From Dyadobacter chenhuakuii (GTDB lineage: Bacteria; Bacteroidota; Bacteroidia; Cytophagales; Spirosomataceae), in assembly GCF_023821985.2 (NCBI RefSeq), contig NZ_CP098805.1, forward strand, positions 2,728,001 to 2,792,000: a stretch of 64,000 bases of DNA, read 5' to 3'. This document shows, piece by piece, positions 27,901 to 34,892 of the stretch. Every line of letters begins with the position of its first letter. The stretch's first letter is position 1. The translations under genes and the position numbers were made by a program. The notes under the pieces were generated by a model. The model had not been told where the DNA came from. It did not search any database and saw only the letters and a list, made by a program, of their open reading frames with translations.

Positions 27901-28031
27901 GTGGCGCCAGGCAGGGCTTCACCCGTGGCTGTTTGCACGACACCGGTTACATTGGTGCCTTGCCCGAGGGCAAAATTAACGCCGGAAAGCAAAATAAATA
28001 AGAGTTGAAACAGGGTATAATAATTACGCAT
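24930..28031 (-). CDS. SusC/RagA-family TonB-linked outer-membrane protein
   Basis: 1033 residues: signal peptide, a carboxypeptidase-regulatory-like domain ([16 protein letters not shown] ... FIGYLPSEV), the plug ([19 protein letters not shown] ... [20 protein letters not shown] ... [27 protein letters not shown]) and a 22-stranded barrel ending in an aromatic FGINLGF. It has no STN domain, so it is not built for FecR signalling. It imports oligosaccharides with the SusD partner. A TGGCAC-N5-TTATA box lies 95 nt upstream, further than in the other units of the presumed regulon. Confidence 0.94.
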   Translation of the reverse strand: [1033 protein letters not shown]

Positions 28032-28110
28032 AGCTGATGGGTTGATGAATTTAGTTGAATCCTTAATGTTAATTGTGACTCCTCATCGACAGGAAAAATT
28101 GCATATATTC

Positions 28111-28126
28111 TATAAAAATTGTGCCA
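28111..28126 (-). promoter_or_regulatory. -24/-12-like promoter box (TGGCAC-N5-TTATA)
   Basis: Minus strand TTGGCAC, AATTT, TTATA, 95 nt upstream of the susC-like ATG at 28031, implying a leader of about 70 nt. Confidence 0.5.
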
Positions 28127-28159
28127 ATTCAAGGATAAAGCAATGATTACATAGCGTAA

Positions 28160-28187
28160 AATACCGCCACATTTCTATGGCGGTATT
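28160..28187 (-). terminator. Terminator of the repeat-protein gene
   Basis: A perfect 10-bp stem AATACCGCCA / TGGCGGTATT with an 8-nt loop. On the minus strand the stem ends in TATTTTA, a short U-tract, downstream of the gene ending at 28232. It separates that gene from the SusC promoter. Confidence 0.65.
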
Positions 28188-28231
28188 CTTATGCTGTTAC
28201 ATTGAAATCTGAGATTATTCGCGCGGGAATA

Positions 28232-28726
28232 TTACTGCTTCGTATTATGCTTGGTAGCCTCGTTTTTGTAGTTGTTGGTCTTTCCGGTGTGGTTCTTTGT
28301 ATTTTTTGGTGCAGAACCACTGCCCTTCTTCATGGTCGTATCCGATTCGGTCAGGTTTTTTTTACGCCTTGCTACTGCTTCCTTTGAGTTCAGTAATGAT
28401 TTCGAATCTTCATTATCGGAAGAATATCTGCCGACGTCGTTCGCATTCTCGTTCGTGGCGCCTCCCGGTCTCGTGCTTGATTGTACGTCACCGCTGTTAG
28501 CGTTGCTCCTGCCCTCCGGCCTGGGATTGGATGGACTGGCAGCCGGCGCGTTATTCGCGCCTTGCTTGCTCTGAGCGGCAGACTGTCCTTGCTTACTTTG
28601 CGATGCAGTTTGTCCTTGCTTACTCTTATCAGCATTTTGCCCGCCCGAAACGGTTGCATTTTGAGAATAAGACACGGTGGTAGCGAACAGCATTGCTGCA
28701 AAAAATGAGATTATTGGCTTGTTCAT
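28232..28726 (-). CDS. Secreted low-complexity repeat protein
   Basis: The start at 28726 gives 164 residues with a clear signal peptide (PIISFFAAMLFATTVSYSQ); a longer frame upstream would place 24 non-hydrophobic residues before it. The mature part is polar, with three near-perfect QSKQGQ(T/S)A repeats (residues ~33-56) and then Asn/Ser/Gly-rich sequence ending in Lys/Thr/Asn-rich sequence. No fold is recognisable; it is probably intrinsically disordered and exported to the periplasm or cell surface. Low-complexity hydrophilic proteins next to stress genes recall hydrophilins, but this is only a suggestion. Confidence 0.65.
   Translation of the reverse strand: MNKPIISFFAAMLFATTVSYSQNATVSGGQNADKSKQGQTASQSKQGQSAAQSKQGANNAPAASPSNPRPEGRSNANSGDVQSSTRPGGATNENANDVGRYSSDNEDSKSLLNSKEAVARRKKNLTESDTTMKKGSGSAPKNTKNHTGKTNNYKNEATKHNTKQ
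28558..28630 (-). repeat. Tandem repeat coding for QSKQGQ(T/S)A
   Basis: Three consecutive ~24-27-bp units encode SKQGQTASQ, SKQGQSAAQ and SKQGANN. The shared core on the plus strand is near TGTCCTTGCTTA. Confidence 0.7.
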
Positions 28727-28758
28727 GGTTCGGTTAATGTTTGATGAATAATGTTTGG

Positions 28759-28774
28759 CATAATAGCCATTCCA
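28759..28774 (-). promoter_or_regulatory. Degenerate -24/-12-like box (TGGAAT-N5-TTATG)
   Basis: Minus strand CTGGAAT, GGCTA, TTATG, 48 nt upstream of the repeat-protein ATG at 28726. The spacing and -12 element match the recurrent box. Confidence 0.42.
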
Positions 28775-28843
28775 GGCGGAGGATATTATAAAAGGCATGC
28801 CAACAGATCAGATCGCTCGCTAACAGATTTTCATTTTTGGGCA

Positions 28844-28874
28844 CAAAAAAATAGGCACCTGTTAAAGTGCCTAT
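28844..28874 (-). terminator. Rho-independent terminator of the YtxH-DUF2382-YsnF unit
   Basis: Stem ATAGGCAC / GTGCCTAT (28851-28858, 28867-28874) with an 8-nt loop, followed on the minus strand by seven T (plus-strand A-run 28844-28850). It lies 22 bp after the stop of the last gene. Confidence 0.88.
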
Positions 28875-28895
28875 TTGACGTCTAATTATGTCTGA

Positions 28896-29984
28896 TCAAA
28901 GGTCGAGCCCCCTTCTTCTCAATCGCTCTTCATCGGTCAGATCTTCGGCTTCCACTTCTGTATGGCGCAGCGTTTCGTTGATTACCTCATCGCGCTCGTC
29001 CACTGTTTTGTTCAAGCTTACTTCTTCCACGACCCGAGCTTCCTTATTTACAACCGGGATCTCTGCATATTCCTTCATTTCAATAGTTCCTTCAGTGAAG
29101 GTATCAAAATCCGATTCCGAAGCAATGCGGTCAACAGGTGTCCTGTTCACATTCACTTGCTCCTGACGCAGGCGAACGCTTTCCTGAACCGGACGTTCAA
29201 TGATGCGGCTTCTCAGACGCACGCCACCCGTTTCAATCTCGCGTTTCCCAACTTGCAACTCTTCCTTAATAACTGGTAATGATCCCGATTGCTCATCCGC
29301 AATGATGGATCTTTCATCCCGATCGGTTGAATACTCATCTCCGATTAGTGAACTTTCCCGATTTGTTGAAATGTCATCGCTAACAATCGAGCTGTCATTC
29401 CGAATTGTTGAATAGTCATCTTCAATAAGTGAGCGATCGCGATTTGTTGAATAATCATCGCCAATCAGCGAGCTGTCGTTACGGGTTGTTAAATCATCAG
29501 AATCAGATACAACATTAAGCGATCGGTTTGCATAAGGATCTGCTGTGTTATCCTGATATGGATTTACCGGAACTTCCGTAGCCGTGCCTGCATATCCTTG
29601 ATCTGCCGTATATCCTTGGTCTGCCGTATACTTAGCATTATGGTCATTCACATCCACTGCACCGAACTGGTCGAGAATAGCAGCTGCGTTTTCGGCTTCC
29701 ATAGCATTGGCAGCATGAACTGTTACAATGGTTCCGCGACGTCCCGCTTCCGAGTAACGTCTTGTTTCTTCTTCGTCCCCATCAAACAGGTCCCTGAAAA
29801 AGTTACCGATACGGTCCATTACATCCTCGTCGTCATTATGAACAGTTGATGTTTCCTGGTCAGACTTATAGGAAGCCGTTTTGATATCGACATCGCCGCC
29901 TGCGAATCCATTTGCCAGTAAATAGTTTTGCGCTTCCTGCGCATCGCTTTCATATTCGAAAATTCCAACTACTGTATTAGCCAT
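28896..29984 (-). CDS. YsnF/AvaK-type stress protein (DUF2382) with internal repeats
   Basis: 362 residues. The N-terminal ~110 residues form a general-stress-protein domain (TVVGIFEYESDAQEAQNYLLANGFAGGDVDIKTA ... RGTIVTVHAANAMEAENAAAILDQFGAVDV). An acidic linker holds four or five 13-14-residue repeats of the type SLIGDDYSTNR (residues ~155-235). The C-terminal ~110 residues are DUF2382 (LQVGKREIETGGVRLRSRIIERPVQESVRLRQEQVNV ... EVSLNKTVDERDEVINETLRHTEVEAE). No signal peptide. It is the last gene of the stress unit; DUF2382 proteins are stress-induced in cyanobacteria and Bacillus. Confidence 0.85.
   Translation of the reverse strand: MANTVVGIFEYESDAQEAQNYLLANGFAGGDVDIKTASYKSDQETSTVHNDDEDVMDRIGNFFRDLFDGDEEETRRYSEAGRRGTIVTVHAANAMEAENAAAILDQFGAVDVNDHNAKYTADQGYTADQGYAGTATEVPVNPYQDNTADPYANRSLNVVSDSDDLTTRNDSSLIGDDYSTNRDRSLIEDDYSTIRNDSSIVSDDISTNRESSLIGDEYSTDRDERSIIADEQSGSLPVIKEELQVGKREIETGGVRLRSRIIERPVQESVRLRQEQVNVNRTPVDRIASESDFDTFTEGTIEMKEYAEIPVVNKEARVVEEVSLNKTVDERDEVINETLRHTEVEAEDLTDEERLRRRGLDL
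29280..29500 (-). repeat. Imperfect 39-42-bp tandem repeats in the DUF2382 gene
   Basis: Five consecutive units encode S(L/I)(I/V)xD(D/E)xST(N/I/D)R, alternating 13 and 14 residues. The plus-strand units share TTGTTGAATA-TCATC and CGAGCTGTC-like cores. Such an array is prone to copy-number change. Confidence 0.7.
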
Positions 29985-30031
29985 GATTTCTTATTTTAAA
30001 AGTTATTGGTTTGTTGATTAGCCGCCCACTC

Positions 30032-30460
30032 TTAAATATCCATGCCTGAAGTGTCTCTCGAAATCGTGACTTCTTCTTTTCTCAGCACTTGTGAATATGT
30101 TTTCTGATCCTGGTGCTGATGCTTTTTTATGTGAATTTCTTCAACCAGCATCAACCGCTTTTCCACAACCAAAACCTCCTTGACAACCGAAATAATGGTA
30201 ATATCCCCCTCTTGTCGGACAGGTGCCGGAGCAGCGTCCACGTACTGATTGATTTCTTTTCTTTCTATGGTCACTTCTTCACTCGTAACCGTAGCATCAG
30301 CGAAAACTTCCTCTTCCAGCACTTTTTTTGAAACAGAAACACTCCCCGTTTCTACAACTTTGGAAGATATCACCAGTTTTTCCTCGATTACCGGGATCTT
30401 TTTTGTTTCCCCGGAAGAAAATTCATGACCGATCCCGGAATCGTCATTATTGGAAGACAT
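30032..30460 (-). CDS. DUF2382 domain protein
   Basis: 142 residues, a single DUF2382 domain: IPVIEEKLVISSKVVETGSVSVSKKVLEEEV ... VTIERKEINQYVD ... ITIISVVKEVLVVEKRLMLVEEIHIKKHQ, ending KEEVTISRDTSGMDI. The alternating charged beta-strands are the same as in the C-terminal domain of the next gene. It is cytosolic and lies between the YtxH-like gene (2-bp gap) and the YsnF-type gene (47-bp gap) in one unit. Confidence 0.85.
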   Translation of the reverse strand: MSSNNDDSGIGHEFSSGETKKIPVIEEKLVISSKVVETGSVSVSKKVLEEEVFADATVTSEEVTIERKEINQYVDAAPAPVRQEGDITIISVVKEVLVVEKRLMLVEEIHIKKHQHQDQKTYSQVLRKEEVTISRDTSGMDI

Positions 30461-30462
30461 TG

Positions 30463-30822
30463 TTATTGTCTCGGAAATTTGTCCACAGTTTCTTTTGTCT
30501 CATCGGCAAGTTGTTCAGCGGAACCCTTTGCTTTATCGACATATGCATTCGCTGTGTCTTTAACCTGGTCTGTCAAAGAGTTAAGCTTATCCTTGGCTGT
30601 GCCAGCTACTTCGGCAGCCTTTGATTTGGTTTCTTCCCATTGATTTTTCAGCTTGTCTTTTTGCTGATCGGCCAGGTCTTTAATCTGCTGACGTGTCTCT
30701 GCGCCTGATTTTGGAGCGAATAACATGGCAGCTAACGCACCAACTGTCGCACCTACGAGCACACCAATTACAAAACCGCCGTTAAAATCTTCTTTGTCTT
30801 CATAATGATACTTCGAGCTCAT
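30463..30822 (-). CDS. YtxH-domain stress protein
   Basis: 119 residues. One N-terminal membrane helix (GFVIGVLVGATVGALAAMLFAPKSGAETR) is the YtxH signature, including the APKSG motif after the helix. A long amphipathic helix follows, with repeats of the LEA-like kind (LKNQWEETKSKAAEVAGTAKDKLNSLTDQVKDTANAYVDKAKGSAEQLADETKE). It heads the YtxH-DUF2382-YsnF unit, with a TGGCAC-N5-TAGCA box 48 nt upstream. YtxH proteins are general-stress proteins in Bacillus; the combination suggests osmotic, oxidative or desiccation response. Confidence 0.88.
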   Translation of the reverse strand: MSSKYHYEDKEDFNGGFVIGVLVGATVGALAAMLFAPKSGAETRQQIKDLADQQKDKLKNQWEETKSKAAEVAGTAKDKLNSLTDQVKDTANAYVDKAKGSAEQLADETKETVDKFPRQ

Positions 30823-30854
30823 GACATTATAATGTTTAGTTGAGCCTCAATTAC

Positions 30855-30870
30855 TGCTAAAAATGTGCCA
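30855..30870 (-). promoter_or_regulatory. -24/-12-like promoter box (TGGCAC-N5-TAGCA)
   Basis: Minus strand CTGGCAC, ATTTT, TAGCA, 48 nt upstream of the YtxH ATG at 30822. This copy keeps the GC dinucleotide of a sigma-54 -12 element. Confidence 0.6.
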
Positions 30871-30982
30871 GGCGAAAAGCCAGGGACGATTCAGCGATGC
30901 ATAGTGCAATGTTAGGCCATGCACAATTCGTTGGCCCAGTTATTTAGGGCGTAATGCTGATTTGACATTAAAGCTGTTTAGC

Positions 30983-31015
30983 TTTGGCAAATTACTTCCT
31001 GCAAAAGTATGTTTG
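30983..31015 (+). promoter_or_regulatory. Bacteroidota housekeeping promoter (TTTG-N21-TATGTTTG)
   Basis: A TTTG at 30983-30986 and a perfect TAnnTTTG (TATGTTTG, 31008-31015) match the -33/-7 pattern of the primary sigma factor in this phylum. The expected start site near 31022 supports the response-regulator start at 31053 rather than 30984. Confidence 0.5.
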
Positions 31016-31052
31016 TAATTCAATTGAATTCTCCGCTACACAATTATATAGC

Positions 31053-31475
31053 ATGAATAAGAACGGCCCGATTATCATTATAGAGGACGACCCCGACGAT
31101 CAGTTTGTATTAGAAGAAGTTTTTAATGAGCTCGGTTACTCTAATCCGCGGATGTATTTTGCGGATGGGCAAACGGCATTACAATATTTGTATCAGGTCG
31201 ACGAACGGCCCTTTATCATAATCTCTGACATTAACCTGCCCCAGCTTAACGGACTGGAACTGAGGAGAAAAGTCCAAACAGATGCTGAGCTGAGCCTTAA
31301 ATGCATTCCTTACGTTTATTTTACGACAGCCATCAACCATCAGGTCGTTATTGATGCTTACAGCACATCAGCGCAGGGATTTTTTGTAAAACCAGGTGAA
31401 TTTGAAGAGATTAAATCGACTATCAAAGTGATGATCGACTATTGGAAAAAGTGTGCTGCCCCTAATAATTTCTGA
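31053..31475 (+). CDS. Single-domain response regulator
   Basis: The start at 31053, downstream of the promoter at 30983-31015, gives 140 residues. It is a receiver domain only: acidic pocket IIIIEDDPDDQ, phospho-acceptor Asp in IIISDINLPQLNG, Thr/Ser switch YVYFTTA and Lys in GFFVKPG. Of the Rcp1 type, usually paired with phytochrome- or PAS-kinases. It converges (8-bp gap) on the kinase-associated regulator at 31484, so it may be phosphorylated by the neighbouring PAS kinase. Confidence 0.9.
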   Translation: MNKNGPIIIIEDDPDDQFVLEEVFNELGYSNPRMYFADGQTALQYLYQVDERPFIIISDINLPQLNGLELRRKVQTDAELSLKCIPYVYFTTAINHQVVIDAYSTSAQGFFVKPGEFEEIKSTIKVMIDYWKKCAAPNNF

Positions 31476-31483
31476 ACCGCCTT

Positions 31484-31888
31484 TCACTCAATTTTTGAAT
31501 AAATTTTCCCGAACACTTCCTTGCTGAGCGGCTTGGAATGATAGCCCTGCACAAGCGGATGTTCTTCGGCACTCTTGATATCCTCCGGGTCGATGGAGGA
31601 CGAAAGCAAATATATCGCAAGTTGTGAGCGCATTTGACTGGGAAATAAGGCCACCTCATCCAGAAATTCCCACCCGCTCATTGTGGGCATATTAATGTCA
31701 AGAAAGAGCACCGTTTCCCCAAAAGGTGTCGCCTGCCCGAATGCTTCTTTGAAGAACGTTAGCGCTTCTTCCGGATTGGTAAACAGCTGTATGCTGGCCG
31801 CGGGCGCAACACTTGCGATCACATATTTGCAGACCATATTGTTGATCGGATCATCGTCAACCACAATAAATTGAGCAGGTAACTTCAT
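31484..31888 (-). CDS. Single-domain response regulator
   Basis: A 134-residue receiver domain with FIVVDDDPINN, acceptor Asp in VLFLDINMPTMSG, switch residue in YLLSSSID and Lys in YHSKPL. No output domain. Its start overlaps the stop of the large sensor kinase by 4 bp (ATGA), making the pair a translationally coupled two-component unit. Confidence 0.92.
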   Translation of the reverse strand: MKLPAQFIVVDDDPINNMVCKYVIASVAPAASIQLFTNPEEALTFFKEAFGQATPFGETVLFLDINMPTMSGWEFLDEVALFPSQMRSQLAIYLLSSSIDPEDIKSAEEHPLVQGYHSKPLSKEVFGKIYSKIE

Positions 31889-34686
31889 ATAACCGGGTTT
31901 TGATTCAGTTCAGACTGAAATTCAATCTTGAATTCAGTGCCTTCATTCACAGTACTATTCACATGAATCTTTCCACCGAGCATTTCCACCTGCGTTTTGA
32001 CCATAAACAGCCCCAGGCCTTTGCCTTCCACATGCTGATGGAAGCGTTTATATAAACCAAATATCTGAGAGCCTTTTCTTGTCAGATCAATTCCCATCCC
32101 ATTATCGCGTATGCTAATGTTCACCAGGCCGTCGTCGAGGCTGCTGCTAATGTAAATAACAGGCGACAGATCCGGGCGGCGATACTTTATGCTATTGATA
32201 ATCAAGTTGTAAAAGATGCTGTACAGGTAAGTTTTAAGCGTAAACAACTCATCTACGGCGCGGAAGTCTGTTTGAATGCTGACCTGCTCTCTATCAATGA
32301 TGTTTTGAAGGCTCGACCGTATGTTATCGACCAGATGCTGCAAATTCACAGATTCTTTGTTTTCACTTACCTCCCGTTTGATACGCAAGATTGTATTCAA
32401 ATCCGAAATGACGTCATCCAGCCTTTTTACATTCAATAGTATGCCTTCCAGGAACTCGTCCTTCACCGGTTGCGGATAGGCATCCTGGCTAATCAGCTCG
32501 CCCAGGCCGATAATATTTGCTACGGGCGCCCGCAGGTTGTGTGATACGATGTACGCAAACTGGTCAAGCCCTTTGTTGGATTCGGAAAGCTCACTCGCGT
32601 AGTTCCGTAAATTCTCATTAAGCTCGCGGAGCCTTGATTCAGACTCTTTCCGCTCGGTAATGTCCCGGAAATACGCCGATAGGCCATTCAGGGAAGGGTA
32701 AGCTGTAATCTCGAACCAGGTGTTGTCCATTGCATAATAAAACTCGAAATGCTGGATTGCATTGAGCTCCACCGCCTTATTATATTTTTCATAAATAGTT
32801 GTCTGGACGACGTGCGGAAAAACATCCCACAAGCTCCGACCCAGTATTTTCTCTTTCGGGAGATGCAACAGGATCTCGGCTTCTTTGTTCCAATAGTTGA
32901 CGGTCCAGTTTTTATCCAATGCATAAAACCCGTCCCCAATGCTTTCAAGGATCACTTTTCTTTCTTCAAGCGCCTTAATTACTTTTTCATCGGCTTGTTT
33001 TTGCTCAGTAACATCATGTAAAACACCATATAATGTAGCTGGTTCTCCGAGGCTGTTCAGCTCGATCTGCGCGCGCACGTGCAAATGCCTGACCTGCCCG
33101 TCTTTTCTGATGATACGGTGATGATAGTCGGCGGGCTGCATGGAATCCAATACGCGCTGATTGCTTTTTATAACATATTCCAGGTCCTCGGGATACACAA
33201 ATGACAGCCACGACGCTGTGGATTGAATGTTGTCCTGATCTTCCAGGCCGTAAATCCGGCATGCTTCATCCGACCATACACTGGTATTGGTTGTTAGGTC
33301 CGTTTCCCAGCTGCCCAAATGCGCTATCGCCTGGGCCTGCCGCAAGCGTCTTTCTTTGTGTTTGAGTTGTTCGTCAGCGATCAGTTTCAATCTTTCTTTT
33401 TCGAAGAAATCCAGGGAGTAAGAAATTTCCATGGCTGCTTCCTCTAATAAAGTAATTTCTGCCTCAGTGAATATATCCGTTTCGGAAGCGTAAAGGTTAA
33501 ACGTCCCCACAATCTCGCCCGATCTTTTGATGGGCAAAACCAAACAAGACTGATATCCAGCCAAAGCCGCCAGCGCTTTCCAGGAATCGGAAAGAAATAT
33601 CTCTTGTGTGTTATTGGTAATATAATAAGGCTGTGATTCCAGAGACGAACGCAACATGGTCTGCTCGCCAGCTACATTTGCAAGGCCAGCCATAAATTCT
33701 TCCGGCACAGCATGCTGCTCAACAACATTGATTTTTTCAGTGTCATGGACAAACATCCCTACCCAGGCTCCCTGAAATTTCCCGGTTTCACACGCAATCC
33801 TGCAAACTTCTTTCAGGACCGTTTGCGCGTCCGGCGCATGTACAACCGTGTGGTTAACCTGGCTCAGGAAAGCGTACAGCCTGTTCAGATGCAGTATTTT
33901 ATCTTCGCTGACCTTTTGTTTTGTAATATCCCTGAAATTATCAACAATCCCGTTCACCGCCGGCTCGTCCAGGAGGTTGGTTACCGTTGCCTCTATCCAG
34001 CGCCATGTGCCATCTTTATGAAGCATTCGCCCGGTGTGCCCTGGTATTGCGGTTCCTGGATTGGCAAATACTTTCATCATAGTGTCCGATAACCCGGAAA
34101 GGTCCTCGGGGTGCGCCTTGGAAAAAATGTCCATAGCCATAACTTCCTCGGCCGTATATCCCAGGACGTTTTTTACCGCATGCGATACATAAGTTGGCCG
34201 CGCTTCCCTATCGAGTATCACCACCGCATCGCTGCTGTTTTCAACAAGGGTGCGAAAACGCCTTTCACTATTGGTTAATTGTTGCAGCAACGCTTGTTGT
34301 TCCCGCTTAACCTGGTATTTTTCAAGGGCCTTATGCACTGCAAATGACAAACGTCCAGCCTGATTTTTGATCATATAGTCATCTACCCCGGTCAGCAACA
34401 TTTCTTCCGCAATTGTATCGGAGACCGCATCGGAAATAACAATGAAGGGAATCGTAAGGTCTAGCGACCGCAGAATTTCAAGCGCCTCGGCGCATTTAAT
34501 GCCGGGTAAATTGTATTCGGAAAGAATGATATCGGGAGCAGATTCCGTGACAGCAGCGATGAATTGTTCTCTCGTGCCAGCTATTTTGATGACTGGAAGC
34601 AGGTCTGCTTTCTGCAAGGCTTGTGTTACAATGTTCGCTTGATCGTGTGAATTTTCCAGGTAAACTATTTTCAGACTACTCTCCAT
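31885..34686 (-). CDS. Multi-PAS/GAF sensor histidine kinase with degenerate N-terminal receiver
   Basis: 933 residues, without membrane helices. Domain order: receiver-like (1-125), PAS (~140-260, RFRTLVENSSDAVVILDRE), GAF (~270-430), PAS (~445-565, AHLGSWETDLTTNTSVWS), PAS (~570-685, ILESIGDGFYALDKNWTVNYWN), HisKA with H-box YIVSHNLRAPVANI and HATPase (NLIINSIKYR, IRDNGMGID, GLGLFMV). The receiver carries Glu57 where the phospho-acceptor Asp is expected (ILSEYNLPG) and LEN in place of the acidic pair, so it is probably not phosphorylated. It is a cytosolic sensor, coupled to the regulator that follows. Confidence 0.9.
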   Translation of the reverse strand: MESSLKIVYLENSHDQANIVTQALQKADLLPVIKIAGTREQFIAAVTESAPDIILSEYNLPGIKCAEALEILRSLDLTIPFIVISDAVSDTIAEEMLLTGVDDYMIKNQAGRLSFAVHKALEKYQVKREQQALLQQLTNSERRFRTLVENSSDAVVILDREARPTYVSHAVKNVLGYTAEEVMAMDIFSKAHPEDLSGLSDTMMKVFANPGTAIPGHTGRMLHKDGTWRWIEATVTNLLDEPAVNGIVDNFRDITKQKVSEDKILHLNRLYAFLSQVNHTVVHAPDAQTVLKEVCRIACETGKFQGAWVGMFVHDTEKINVVEQHAVPEEFMAGLANVAGEQTMLRSSLESQPYYITNNTQEIFLSDSWKALAALAGYQSCLVLPIKRSGEIVGTFNLYASETDIFTEAEITLLEEAAMEISYSLDFFEKERLKLIADEQLKHKERRLRQAQAIAHLGSWETDLTTNTSVWSDEACRIYGLEDQDNIQSTASWLSFVYPEDLEYVIKSNQRVLDSMQPADYHHRIIRKDGQVRHLHVRAQIELNSLGEPATLYGVLHDVTEQKQADEKVIKALEERKVILESIGDGFYALDKNWTVNYWNKEAEILLHLPKEKILGRSLWDVFPHVVQTTIYEKYNKAVELNAIQHFEFYYAMDNTWFEITAYPSLNGLSAYFRDITERKESESRLRELNENLRNYASELSESNKGLDQFAYIVSHNLRAPVANIIGLGELISQDAYPQPVKDEFLEGILLNVKRLDDVISDLNTILRIKREVSENKESVNLQHLVDNIRSSLQNIIDREQVSIQTDFRAVDELFTLKTYLYSIFYNLIINSIKYRRPDLSPVIYISSSLDDGLVNISIRDNGMGIDLTRKGSQIFGLYKRFHQHVEGKGLGLFMVKTQVEMLGGKIHVNSTVNEGTEFKIEFQSELNQNPVI

Positions 34687-34805
34687 TTTAAATCCATTAG
34701 GATGTGTGCAACACGCCGGGGCTTGATTTTGAATTTATTATTTCAATATGCAAATGTTAAACGAAGAGTGAAGCTAACAATGTCGAATTATTTTGTATTA
34801 AATAT

Positions 34806-34842
34806 AGGAAGAAGTAGTGTCGTAAACACTTCTTCCTTTTTT
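34806..34842 (+). terminator. Terminator-like hairpin in the kinase/SulP intergenic region
   Basis: AGGAAGAAGT (34806-34815) pairs with ACTTCTTCCT (34828-34837) and TTTTTT follows on the plus strand; an inner GTGT/ACAC can extend it. On the minus strand it lies downstream of sulP (50 bp) but has only an AT-rich tail. I see no plus-strand gene in 34687-34892 that it could serve, so it probably ends the SulP transcript; the T-run orientation is unexplained. Confidence 0.55.
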
Positions 34843-34892
34843 CGGCAGGGATTGGAGTTGAAGAATTGTGGAATGCTAACTGCTTCGTACCC

